Origin: Sympetrum striolatum
Lineage: Eukaryota > Arthropoda > Insecta > Odonata > Libellulidae
Reading direction: 5' to 3'
DNA length: 64,000 bases
Assembly: GCA_947579665.1 (NCBI GenBank)
Contig: OX388351.1
Span: 52,150,939 to 52,214,938, forward strand
The position numbers and the translations under genes are program-made. The notes beneath the pieces are model-generated. The model was not told the origin of the DNA. It saw only the letters and a program-made list of their open reading frames with translations, and ran no database searches. Every line of letters starts with the position of its first letter. The stretch's first letter is position 1. Of this stretch, positions 1-11,527 are shown in pieces.

Positions 1-230
1 TCCTCTTCTTTGTTCTTTCCTTCAACTCGGATCGCTTGATTGTAAAAGGAAGAGTTTCCAGATCCTGATTGTGCTTCAGATATATCTTTTCTGGAGGAAG
101 CTTAATAACTTGCTTGTAACTTAACTTGAGCTTGTAACGGTTTGTTCTTTTATGTATGATACTATTGGTATGTCTTCTTGTCTTTCAAATTTCACTTAAT
201 CTGATTTAATCGCTAATTATAGTTTTCCTA
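1..230. other. Unassigned non-coding DNA
   Basis: AT-rich sequence with pyrimidine-rich runs. I see no open frame, RNA gene or repeat here. Confidence 0.5.
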
Positions 231-461
231 TCTGTAGGTTTCGCAGGTTTTTCACACCCCCTTTCTTGTGGGTGATTTCCTGCAATGGATGTTTTTCCTT
301 AAGCTCTTACATTAGGTAATTTAAAACCGTAAAGCAAATTTCTTCTTTGTTCGTTTTTCAAGCTATATCTTTTTTACATTTATATGAAGAGGGGTTAGAT
401 GTAATAAGATGCTTTATAGTCTCAATCTCGCTCTAAATAATGTCCTTTTATTATTATTATC
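231..461 (+). repeat. Dispersed repeat family R1, full-length copy
   Basis: This is one of at least six related copies in the window. It opens with the motif GTAGGTTTCGCAGGTTTTTC, continues with an imperfect C-run hairpin (CACCCCC to GGGTG), and ends in CTCAATCTCGCTCTAAATAA followed by an ATT trinucleotide run. The close match to 16297-16526 over the full length defines the family. Other copies keep only the 3' end, which is typical of retroposed elements that are truncated at the 5' end during target-primed reverse transcription. There is no reading frame, so it is a SINE-like element or the 3' untranslated end of a LINE. No RNA polymerase III boxes were obvious in the head. Confidence 0.75.
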
Positions 462-928
462 ATTAAAATGGTTGTTTCGGTTTTGGTTTCAGTCGATTTC
501 ATGAACGCAGTAAATGCATTAGTACCTTTTTAAGGAGATCTACTTTTAAGAATGGGGGTGGACAAACGTTATACAACGTAGGTGCATCTGTAGTCCTTTC
601 ATTATGATGCGAATATAGTTTCTTTTTCCGTATCATAATAAAAGTGTGATTCATAAGCTAAGGAAACTTTAGTACGCAATAAAAAGTTAGTATTAGTCAT
701 AAAAATTCCGCGATCATCAGTCATTAAAAGTACTTGAATTTTAGCAATTCATGGGAAAATTGACTTCAAATACGATAGATTATTTTTGTTAAAAGGATGG
801 AATATTTCTTGGCGATGATATGTATCAGCTTACCTAACCTTGGAGCTAGAAAACTGTCCATATTTTTCAGACTCCTACTTTTTAATGAGGTGTTTTTAGC
901 ATTAATTCGAATAATTTTCAATTAAATA
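462..928. other. Unassigned AT-rich DNA
   Basis: No frame, RNA or repeat was recognised between the R1 copy and the 16-bp tandem array. Confidence 0.5.
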
Positions 929-1012
929 GTTCTTACTATCTAAAGTTCTTACTATCTAAAGTTCTTACTATCTAAAGTTCTTACTATCTACTAAATGAAA
1001 GTTCTTACTATC
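929..1012 (+). repeat. 16-bp tandem repeat array
   Basis: The unit GTTCTTACTATCTAAA is repeated head to tail at 929, 945, 961 and 977, the last with altered final bases. A further partial unit follows at 1001 after an 8-base interruption. The first three units are identical, so the expansion is recent or the array is being homogenised by replication slippage. No coding role is visible. Confidence 0.9.
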
Positions 1013-4000
1013 GTCATTGCTCTAATTACAATCACCTATCGTTGAAACTTTAAAAAAATACATTATTTATAAGCCAATTTACCCCGTAAATCGCCTATTA
1101 TGATCGTTTGCGAACGATTTTTTATTATATTTCTTTAATTTTCCAAGAGAGAGTTTTCTACTAACCTCTGCAGTACGCAGCATGTATGCTTGAATACTTT
1201 GATTTGAAATCTATTACCTGTTTTCTGAGAAATTTCTTAACCTTAAATTCATCTTCACTAACAAAACTTAGGAATTTTGTTACAGAAGAGATGAAAAAAA
1301 GTTTATGAAAATATTGTTCCGTATTTTTCGTAAGAAATCGTACTAGCATCATAAGTCTTCCCAGACCTTCGCCCGTGTCTCAGACCAACTCTAGCATTAA
1401 CGGTTAAACGGAAAAATCTGGTGACATGGTCACATGAGGTTGTAACAATGGGCTGTCTCAAAGAATATTTCGGGGAGTAGGCTTCTTTTGGAAAAAATCT
1501 TATTCCTTTTATCTTTTCCTGGCACTTGAGTATACGCGCAGTTTTATAATTCTTTTATATATTTCTATCGGAGCATACTCTCTCATACTCTCATACTGGT
1601 GACGCCTTAGCAGTCGGAACCTTCTGGAATGGAAGTTAATATCGATATGGAAAGTAAAGACTCGGTCAACCAAGAAAATAATTCTCGAGGCACAGGTGCC
1701 AGAGAAATGTTCTCACGGTCATCGCGATAGATGCATTCGGCCAACGACATCGAGGGAAACAATTTCATCCAAATGGAATATTACGGGCAGTTGCAGCGAC
1801 TGATCTGCGGGCGTGAGAAACTCATATTGGACTCGGAATGCGTTTTTCCCAACGAGAGGAAAAAATAGCTCCACCTTGCGTCCAGTCGTGGCGGGTGGGT
1901 GGGAATCAGTCCTCAACCTGTCGAAGCTTCGACGTCGAACGTACAGTTTCCCATGCCGATGCAAGGAGTCGTTGGGACGGAATTAAAAACTTCCATCCAC
2001 TTGGCGTGAGTTGCAGTCGTCCGATTGCGTTCGAATGTCCGCAAGAGAGAGCGAAGATGTTATCTTTCTGCCCGGATTGAGACCTCATTGAGGGAGTTCA
2101 CAAACCGATGAACATCGCGCGCCCCCGAATTACCATTGTGTAGCCGACTGCGGGACTCCGGCCTCTTTGTGCGGGGATCGACGGGGGGTCCCCCGCGGAG
2201 AGGGAGGGGAATAGGGGTACGGCAGGGTAAGGGGGCAGATGAAGGTATGAAAAGGGAAGGTTAGAAGGTCGGAAGGCGTAGGGTTTTAAACTGCGAGGGC
2301 TTTAAATTTAAAAGCCACGTCTAACATTTAACTCTCTTGTGTGAAAGGATGCGTGAGGATGTTACAAAGCGAGAACGATAGTGAAATAGAATTTGGGAAA
2401 CTTAAATATGTATCATTTACTTCTAGTGCTGCCAGCAAAAGATTTCAATAAGAGTAAAATGAGATGGTAAAACTAATACTTTTAATTATACAGTACCATA
2501 TTGAATACACAATTATCACCTGATGGTAATGCTACGCATTGAAAAATATGTCGTGAGTCTTTTTAAAGTGATGTTGTATCAATTAAAGTGTAACTTCTAT
2601 CATCTGATTTCTGTTGTAGCATACCACCAAGTAAAGGTCGACACCTTCTACACCTTTCCAAATAGCCTCGGAAATTCCTCTAAAGTTACGCAAATAAACA
2701 GTTCTCAGAAAGATTACAAGTAAATATAGCTAGTTTTACTTCTCTAGTGTTTTGAAAAACTGCCAATTAAAATCATTTCTTTTTCCTCTTAAACGTTTAG
2801 AAACTTTACTTGTTAATCTGTATCCACTTTTGGTTTTAGCCAAGCATTTGAGAGTTCTTTTACGCAAATGCCCTTTATATTATAAGTAACTTTCATAATT
2901 TCATCGATAATGAATATCCGGACGGAAAAAGGACGGTTGACTGATATACGTAACTCTACCTGTTCCGCATAGTTAATATCACTAATATGGCCACGCAAAA
3001 CCATGACTTTGCAATATATATTTTTCACATCTTCTAAAATTTTCGTCGAAGTGGTCAGCTGTGATGGATTAATAACTAATTCGTGATTTTTTCACGTGTT
3101 AAATATTTGAACGATCTGACGATATTATATTTGGCATGAATTGATTTAGATTTCGGAAAAATTTTCTAAAATCATTCATGGTATTGAAATTGCCTTTGTA
3201 ACATTCCCACAGTTGAAATAAATTCCCGCAATGCCTCATCCTCCTGTAAGACTGCGTGCATTGCGATTTTGGATACTACTTATGTAATGCATTTTTACAA
3301 ATTTCGTATTACTGTCGTAGTTGAAAATTATTTGCTATATAATAAGCAATTATAGATATTGCTCATTATTAATACATTACTTATATAACTATTTCATTTA
3401 AATGTGAAAGTTTGCTTAGAAATTCTTTTTTCATTTTAGGCATCTGCAAAGAAACTGTGGATACTTTTATTGTTTTCTATTTTTATGAATCATATAACTG
3501 AATCCTCCCTTGTGATTGAATAATTAAACAGAGTGATTTTAATGAGGACCACTACAGTAATGTAGCAATATAAAACCTAAGTTGCTCCCGCTAAGAAAGT
3601 TGTAATTAGAGTACAAACGGAGCGTGATTGGCTTGTGAAGCGTGGGGTCTGAGCAATGAACGTTTTAGATTAGAAACAAAGCAATAGAACCGCTCAATAG
3701 TCGGTGATGTGCGAATTTCTCCACTGAAGAAATGCTGCGAGGCATTGTGTGAGCAGGTGATGGCAGAGGGGAAAGGCAGCTCAGGGGAATTTCCCCTACC
3801 ATTGCTCCGCCGTGTGTGTTCGATCGTTGTCGCAGACCGAGTTATCTTTCATTCTTTCCGTTAAATCGCAGGTAAAATTTCTTTTCAGCGGAACTATCGA
3901 ATATTGTTGCTCATGTCCCTTGCTAATGCGCGTACATTTCCATTTTCTCGTGGGAACTAAATGCACGTATTTGATGGCGGTTTCAGAAGTCCTATGCCTG

Positions 4001-4927
4001 CGCAGAAGAAAAAGTTATCATTCGTCTTTAGACACTGAGGTCACTGCGGCACGAAATTGATTTAGATAGTTTAGTGCCCATTTCTAAAAACCTGCCCGTT
4101 TCTTTTGTCTCGGATCTTGTGTGGAATATTTATCTCGCTTCGGTCCAATTGGCGGAGTGAAATGGGAAAGAGACCATAGTTATTCCTCTTTCCCCTTCCT
4201 GGCTTCCCGCGGAGATGCCCACCAGATATGTTTATTAAAAGATGTGTATGTGCTTGAGTGGTTTTGGGGACTGAGTTACTTTTAATTCCTTTACGTACGA
4301 TACGTTAGAATGCTTGTCAGTTTGAGACGTGGGAAAAAGTTATGCTTTCAATAGTCGACAGAAAACCGCAAGTATAGAGATGTTCTCATGAGATTGTGCT
4401 CGAGGTTTTACTCGCCATTTGTCATAATTATAACGATAATATTATTTACTAATTGTGTGTCAGCATTTCCTGATATATTATCAAAAGCTTTATCTAATGA
4501 TTTTCTATGATTATATATTTTAGTTCTGCATTTTGTGTGGCACTAAATTGAGGAACTAATCGATTATTGAAGTAGATTCATGTTGCATGCATCCCCTGTC
4601 ATTTACGGAAAAGCGACTTGCTGGGTACATATGTAGATAAAGCTTTACATGTTTTAGATCCAAGTTTTTGAAAAATCTTCTACTTTCCGAATTATTTAGT
4701 AGTAAAGTTAACTTAAATACCAGCATGACTTCACGCGTGTACATTCTGGTGAAGATCATATAATTTTCTAGTTATTAATTAAAAAGGTGTAATCTTCCCG
4801 TAAAGCATATTTTTTAAATTTTTCGTATTTAACAATACTAAGAAATTTCGGAGAAGAATTTGGTTATTCGTTTCGTTCCGCAATATTTATAAATTATTAA
4901 AACAGTTGAGCCAAAACCAATTGAGTA
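1013..4927. other. Unassigned DNA with a GC-rich patch
   Basis: Short open frames on both strands (under 90 codons) show no recognisable domain and overlap each other. The part from about 1840 to 2240 is richer in CpG and G/C runs than its AT-rich flanks, with a G/C block near 2160-2220. It could be regulatory or a diverged exon, but nothing in it proves either. Confidence 0.4.
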
Positions 4928-4985
4928 AGATAATATTATTATTACGTTTTTAGGCAAAATATAGTCTCTTCTCATATTCAACCCT
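4928..4985 (-). repeat. Diverged R1 3'-end fragment
   Basis: A short ATT run is followed by ACGTTTTTAGGCAAAAT and TAGTCTCTTCT, then ATTCAACC. The order matches the reversed 3' end of family R1 seen at 43877 and 60941 (tail, GGCGAGATTGAGACTA, then TCTTCTTCCATCTAACC), but with many changes and a deletion. I call it an old copy and am not certain of it. Confidence 0.4.
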
Positions 4986-6062
4986 AGCCTACCTAACATA
5001 CACCTTACCTTAAGATACTAAATAAGTGAATCAGTTGCTATCTTTCCATCGTCTAAGAATCGGAAAATAAAAAAATTATATTAATGAAGAACGCACAAAG
5101 AATTTATTGATTCATAATTTTCTTATATACAAATTCTGTGAATAACTGTAATAATTACTCAGCCCCACAAAGTTTCTGCCGTAGAAGTTCATCATAGTTC
5201 GTGACTTCGTTTGTGAATGTTTGTGAAAGAAGTCTCGATCAGTTGATTATAAGTTTTAACTTCACTCACTTTATGAACGGCGACATCAAAGGAAGTGTCT
5301 CTTCAACTCAATGGCAACAAATTACGTATTAAATTATACAATCAGTTGATCTTACGATTGAAGATAACTATGGTAAACTATTAACTAGTACCTAATTATG
5401 GGTTGTAGGACCGTTGAGGAAAATTTTGGTCACCTAGAATGGAAACACTTTACTTTTCTACCCGTAAAACTCAAATGATGGGCTTGCGGGGATAAAAAAA
5501 AAGGTTCCCCCACGTTCCTTAGCTCTAGAGAATTCCCCAGGGCATAATTTTAGCAATTAATCTCGATCTTTTGCATCCAAAATTTTGCTATTCGTTAAGG
5601 AAGTTGCGATTCGTAGAAAGTTCATGGAACTCCACAAGTTTCTCTTGGGGAGGCTGCAGAGATTTGAGAGGCCTTCGCTCCGTAATTGGAACATATTTAG
5701 GAAGTCTGGAGAGCGAGGGGATTGATGATTTAGTCAATATGAAACAGATAAATTACTCAATGGAATAAAGCTTTCATGAAAGCCGACTTCAAATGCTCAT
5801 TTAAAAGTTTACTTATCTGCAATTTGGAGGGACTGTATCATTACTATGACGTAATTTATTAAATCACGTTTCTAATTTTAAAATATTAATTCTAGAATTC
5901 CAAATTAATAAATCAACCATGAAAATATTATTAAATTATTTATTGTGGAATGAAATCGAGTAAGACAAAAGACAACACATGAATAAAAAAAATCAATCCC
6001 GAGACATTATCTTCCATTTGAATTCTTTGCGGTTTCTTGTATTTGATATAAATTCATTCGTT
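4986..6062. other. Unassigned AT-rich DNA
   Basis: No repeat family, RNA or recognisable frame was seen. A 65-codon frame at 5571-5768 has no known motif and is treated as chance. Confidence 0.45.
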
Positions 6063-6292
6063 ATGTTTTCATTTGCCAATCATCATCAACCATTTTCTAT
6101 CCAACGTAGGATGTACAATTGCTTCCAATTTTCTCTGTCCTGATCTTTTTGTTGCCACGTTTTGCCTAAGTACTTGATTATGTCTGGATTCCATCTATCC
6201 TTATGTATTCTTCGTAGTCTATGTTCCTTGGTATCCAGTTGATCACAGCAAATTTTCAACGGTTGACTTTTTTTCTCACCATGGCACATCTA
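6063..6292 (-). pseudogene. Non-LTR retrotransposon (LINE) reverse transcriptase, C-terminal fragment
   Basis: On the minus strand an open frame of 67 codons (6086-6289) reads RWNPDIIKYLGKTW, then DRENWKQL and YILRW close to its stop. Insect and other invertebrate LINE polyproteins end in a conserved block of the form RW..DI....G..W...AQDR..WK.L..AY..RW, and this frame follows that order and spacing. It lacks everything upstream: no endonuclease, no polymerase palm motifs. It is therefore a 5'-truncated or deleted copy, not a gene of the host. The clade (RTE, Jockey or another) cannot be told from this tail. The match is from memory of the family pattern and was not searched. Confidence 0.7.
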
Positions 6293-6559
6293 CTTTGCCA
6301 ATAAACCGATGGAAATATTACATTCGTTGATCTTCTTTGATGCGATAGCTCGTTAATATTGGCTTGGACTTTCAGTTAATGCTTCATCCAAGTCTACCGT
6401 ATCTTCGCAGATCCAAGTCTACTGTATGTAGTACTCTTGCAGAAAATTTCAAGAGTCCTGAAATTTTAACGGAGTGGTTTTTTGTCAAGGTAGATACACA
6501 TGAAGAATATATAAGATAATCTTCTCAAACATGATTCAATATGTCGCGCCATTTAAAAT

Positions 6560-6665
6560 TACACCACCTCTATGGCAGGCTGGCAGGTTACTTACCAATT
6601 TATCCATCCTGGGTTTGAATCCCATCTCATTCTGGTTTCCTCCAAGATCTTCCTTTATATTGTGT
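6560..6665 (+). repeat. tRNA-derived SINE-like fragment with A and B boxes
   Basis: TGGCAGGCTGG at 6573-6583 matches an RNA polymerase III A box nearly completely, and GGTTTGAATCC at 6612-6622 matches the B box with one change. The 28-base spacing is slightly shorter than in a tRNA, and there is no acceptor-stem pairing, so this is a SINE head or an eroded tRNA copy, not a working tRNA. It lies about 270 bp from the LINE fragment, which may be coincidence. Confidence 0.5.
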
Positions 6666-9600
6666 CTCAGTTCCAGGATTAAATGTTAGCGTGTTTCATA
6701 GTTTCATGTGTTAAAATTAAACCGCAAATCATTATCAAGAATTATCAATTCAGAGTTTTGATTGTTACCGCTCTTACATTGTTACTTTATCAATTTCATT
6801 TCATTTATCAGTAGTCATAACTAATATTCACTGTCACTGGGTGTTAGTAATCCTACGAAGATCGTCTTTTACATCCCCTATTCTTTACAGTGGTGTTTTC
6901 AGTGAACTTCTCAAGTTTCCTTATGAATTCCACAATATTTTCCATAGTTTTCTCTCTTAATTTGATTTCATTCTATTTGGCTCTCAGAGAGCAAAAGGGC
7001 GAAGCAAAATTACCTATTTAGTCCGTAAAAGTAATTATCATAATTTATCAATATCAAAAATATTTTTCGTTTCCAATTTTCTCTTCCCTGCTGTACTATA
7101 TTTTACACTGTCACATTAAAGGACACCCAATATATAGGTTATAACGAAATTATTATTATATTCAAGCAGGATTGTTTACTGTCAAATATTGCTTTTTCTG
7201 AAGGAACACCCTCTTTACTTGAGCTACTATATCATTCAATCACGTATTAATTATTAGTCCTTGAACATTAATGAGTTTGGGTAATCAGTGGTCTACAAAA
7301 ATCATTGAAATGGTCCATTTAGTGGAATTGATACTTATAACTACCACATTGCCGACAATAAAATGAGTCCCGTAAAAATATTTAGGATAAGAAATAAATA
7401 TACAGTGATTTTTAAGATTCCTTACGAGGTCGACAGCTTACTTAAACATTACTGGAATTCTCTCTTTGAGTAAGTAAATTAAGAGTAAGAATATTTGAAT
7501 CCGGAAACGGTCAGCGATTTGAACGTATTCGATATTGAAGGAATCCTCAAGTACCTATTTTAAGTCAATATTTTATCCAGAAAAGATCAAAGATGTTAAT
7601 TAAATGAGTATAAATCGGGACTGCCACTCTTGTTGCTTTTGTACCGTTTTATAAACCTCTTCAATGTTTATCCACTTCAAAATTCTCTGGAATGCTACCC
7701 ATCTGTGCTCACTTTTGCCGAGTTTGTCGTCAATTTTGTTTTTTTATCGCAAAATTTCGAGCGCACATCCCTCGCAAATTATATCAATTAAATTTTCAAT
7801 CGATCAAAACAACAAAAAGACGATTTCAAAGGGAACTCTCAACATAAATCTGATTTTTAAAATAATATATTTTCTTCGTTATATTTACTTTCCATATAAT
7901 TCCCAAAATGTATTTCTTGACGTATTTTAATGTAGAATTCCTCTCTCTTTACTAAGCTGCGAATTATGTTGGTTTTTCTTTGTTTAAATATTTGATTGTT
8001 TCAATGTTAGTCTCTACCATCTTTATTCGTAGTATCTAGTATTTTCATGGCATGCTGCATACTTTGATTTTTGGAGACAAGTCCTTGTTTCAGTGGTCGA
8101 GCTTATCAAAGTTGTTTACAGCGTGGTGAATTCCATTAATAGTTTTCAGAGAAAATTGGCATATCTCAGTATTAAAGGCGTTATTAAATGCAATGAAATT
8201 TTATAATCCTCTCACAGGCATTCTGTTGTAAAACAGTCATATTTCTTGTTATACTACTTTATCCTTTCCGAATTCTTGAAGGTGGATCCTCTTCCTCGCT
8301 ACTCTAGTGAATAATAATTCGCAAGATTCGTACCTGACAGTTTTTAATCATTGTGGTACCCGTTTTGCGATATTTTCTTTGCGAGATATTTGTTCAATCA
8401 AATCATTTTCTTATTTCAAGTGTTAGTTGGTTTAAAATGTACGTGTTACTGATTCCATGAGGTACTGAAAACTCTAAAGCATTTTGTGTTATCAGTAATA
8501 TTTCTATAAAATATCCTGATGACATATGCATTAATTTAAGACCATTGTTTACGTTAAAAATCCATTGATTCGTAAAAATAATTGCAAAGATCCGAAGTTC
8601 CTGTCAATATTGTTGTAAAGGTAAAAATAATAATGTATTTTTTTAAGTTGACCATCTCGTGAAACTTTCTGCGAGAAGTATTTTTTGAAATTCTAGGAAC
8701 TAAGTAACAACTGATGCTACTATCTTATCTGTAAAACTCCTTCACACGTAATTCATCTCATGGTAGTTTTTCTGTAATGCCAGCGAAATTTGAAATAAAT
8801 AAGAATGATATGGTTCTCAAGTCTTAGAATCCTCATTATAACGTGTAAGAAAAGGAATTAATGATTAAATTAGTTTGGCTTTTTATTTAAAGAGGTGAAT
8901 CTCTACTGTATTCCCTTATATCTAATTATCGTATTTATTTCATTTTCATTACTCACCACGGTTCTGGAAATATCGTAGAGTATCCATCAAACTGAAGAAA
9001 GGACGATATTTTTGTGAGCATATTTTGTAGTGAACAGGTAGTCGGGAATCTAAACGTGTCCACTGTTTCTCCTCGCTGACCCCACATCGCCGCGTATCAC
9101 ATCGAAATCTGTTTTAAGGTGACCACTCGTTCGGAAGCGCATCCTTCAAGAGCTCACTGTTTGCGGGACTCCCTTTTTTATCCTTAATGAAAAGACGTTA
9201 CTTGAAAAGTTGATGAATCGGAAATTGTTTAAGAGTCTTCAGCTGCAACCCCATCCCGTAACGACCCCTCGGGACACACCTCTCGGCTTAAATAGCGACA
9301 CAGGGACTTCCTTCCGGTGGAAATAAAAGAGACGCGTCACTCCAACGAGGTTATTTGCAGAAAGGGACGCAAGAATAGGGGCGATGTTCATTATGGCCAC
9401 CATTTGCATTTCTCATTTTGGAACGCAAATTTTTCGCTCTAAGGTGACAAAAGCATAAACCTGAAGGAAGTGCCAAGGAATAGATTATATCACTTATCTG
9501 CTAACTGATTAAAATAAAGTTAACTTTCATTGTGGGTACCAATAAGGCAATTAGAAACACCGTTCGGCCCAAAAAGGTTTCAGGCATTATCTATATATGT

Positions 9601-10100
9601 GTCCATAGTCCATTCCCATCTTGACGTAGACACTCCGTTGCTATACAGCCGTATAGAAAATAATAAGAGTGGTATATAAGGAAATAGGAGATGCAACGCT
9701 TACTAATTGTGAGAGGGGAGCCATGCGCAAATCGCTTTACCACGGTGACATTAGTAAAACGTAAGTATGTGGTGGAATCAGTATAACGTCATCGGACCTA
9801 AGGTCAGGAATCACTATGTGTATAAAAATGTGCATACATTTATCTGCAAAGTTTTTAGAAGACTTATCGACGGAAGCTTTTCGATAAATTTATCACTATC
9901 TACTTTGGGGAGGAAACAGCTGATATTATTTAATATGAATGCAATCTGATGTTGTTATTCCAGTTATAAATTTTCGTGATCTCCGAGAGAAAACAAAAAG
10001 GTGATACTAGGAATTAGTTGCCATGACAGATTTACAGTTACTTTTCGTCGTTTTCCCGCGAAGTATTAAATACGCTAATAGCTATCCCGGTTAGATAGGG
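6666..10100. other. Unassigned AT-rich DNA
   Basis: No gene, RNA or repeat family was recognised over this stretch. Frames of 60-88 codons (for example 7664-7930) are hydrophobic or low-complexity and look like chance. The part near 9060-9380 is richer in G+C and CpG than its surroundings. Confidence 0.45.
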
Positions 10101-10170
10101 ATGTCGGTGTTTAACACCCCCTGCCAAGCGCCATTGGCGGATTGCAGGGTTTAAATGTAAATGTAGATCA
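10101..10170 (-). repeat. Short dispersed repeat R3, hairpin-headed copy
   Basis: Read on the minus strand, ATCTACATTTACATTT leads into a CGCC/AAT/GGCG hairpin and then TGGCAGGGGGTGTTAAAC. The same arrangement (TACATC-type leader, small CG hairpin, TGGCAGGGGTGT) recurs at about nine other places in the window. The hairpin changes sequence between copies but tends to remain complementary. Confidence 0.75.
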
Positions 10171-11288
10171 ATGCCAATTTACCTATATATCTATAAAGCT
10201 ATCATTTGAAAAATCTTTTACAAGTATGAGTTGATTCGTTTGAGCATGTTCTTCGAGGAGGTTCGGGAAGGATTTTTTTTCAAAAACATGGTAATTGCAT
10301 CAACACTTCCTCCCTTTATTAAAAGTTGGTATCTCAAAGTCAAACGTATTTTATTTGTTATTATTATCAATAAATCTATACCAAGCTACATCACACACAC
10401 AAGAGTATTTCTCGAAGAGAGGAAATCATTTGTGTGAAAATTCACTTTGTATTAAATCGTTAATGTTTGCCGGTTTTGATTTTGATAATTTGAGTGAGAA
10501 ACGTGAAAATATTTTAGACGAGTTTTTCTTCAAAACTCTTCTGCTAATCATTTAAGAAACAGTAGCTCTACTCAGGAAATGTTGGTAACCAAACGAAGAA
10601 TGCTTGAACAGTGGAAAGGGGTTTTTATTTGTTATTCCCTGTAGAACAGCTTCTGTAGCAATGGTCCTTAAAAATATTTGATGTGGCAAAAAATATATAC
10701 TTGTAAGAATAAAGTAAGTCTGCGGAGCTTTATCGTTACAAAATTATGATCTTCTCTAATCCGGCGAATATCCGGACAATTGCGAAGGGGCTGAATAATC
10801 GTGATAAGCCTTAATACCCCGCAATTAAATCTGATTATTTTAATTAATTAGGCGTTATTTGACGCATCTTGGTAGTTTTAAATCGATTTTCTGAAAAATT
10901 GAATGTAGTTGAATGATGTTATTGATTCACGATACTGTAGCTTTAAGCGCTAAAAAGGGCTGATGAGCTTTAAAATTGATTTGTCTGGACAGGTACGTCT
11001 TATTGTTAGGACATAAGTATAATATTCAGTGCAGAGCTTCATTTTGATATAAAACCCTTAAGCATTAGCTACTAGGAAAGGTTCCAAAAAATGGTTGAGG
11101 CAATATGAGTAGTAAGGTATTTCCCAATGCGTACCTTTTGTAATATAGAATTTTAAGTATAAATAATCTACGTGACCCGCGCAAGGGTTCCGCGACTCAG
11201 TTTTCGTAGAATTCAGTAATAATAAAAAAATGAATCTTACTATCGAGCATCGTTCAACCGTCAGTAAATTATATGTTGTCACAGCCAA
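10171..11288. other. Unassigned AT-rich DNA
   Basis: Overlapping short frames at 10231-10555 and 11058-11288 carry no motif I know. Nothing else was seen. Confidence 0.45.
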
Positions 11289-11527
11289 GAATAATAATAA
11301 TAATATAGCGTTTTTTATTAGGGCAAGATTGAGACTATCAAGTTTCTTCTTACGTCTAATCCGTCGTCATATATGTTTTTAGGAAAGAAATAGCATGAAA
11401 AGAGTTCATAGAAGAAATCTACTCAGCGGTTTTAAACCCCTAAGGTTTATCTTAGGAAAAATATACACTTCAGCAAATACACCCGCAATAAGAGGAGTGT
11501 GAATACCCTGCGAAAACTATTGATAGT
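11289..11527 (-). repeat. R1 family copy, near full length
   Basis: In minus orientation, the AAT run at 11291-11304 corresponds to the 3' tail. GGGCAAGATTGAGACTA follows, and the far end carries GAGTGTGAATACCCTGCG, the counterpart of the R1 head. It is clearly diverged from the 231 and 16297 copies, so it is an older insertion. Confidence 0.7.
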
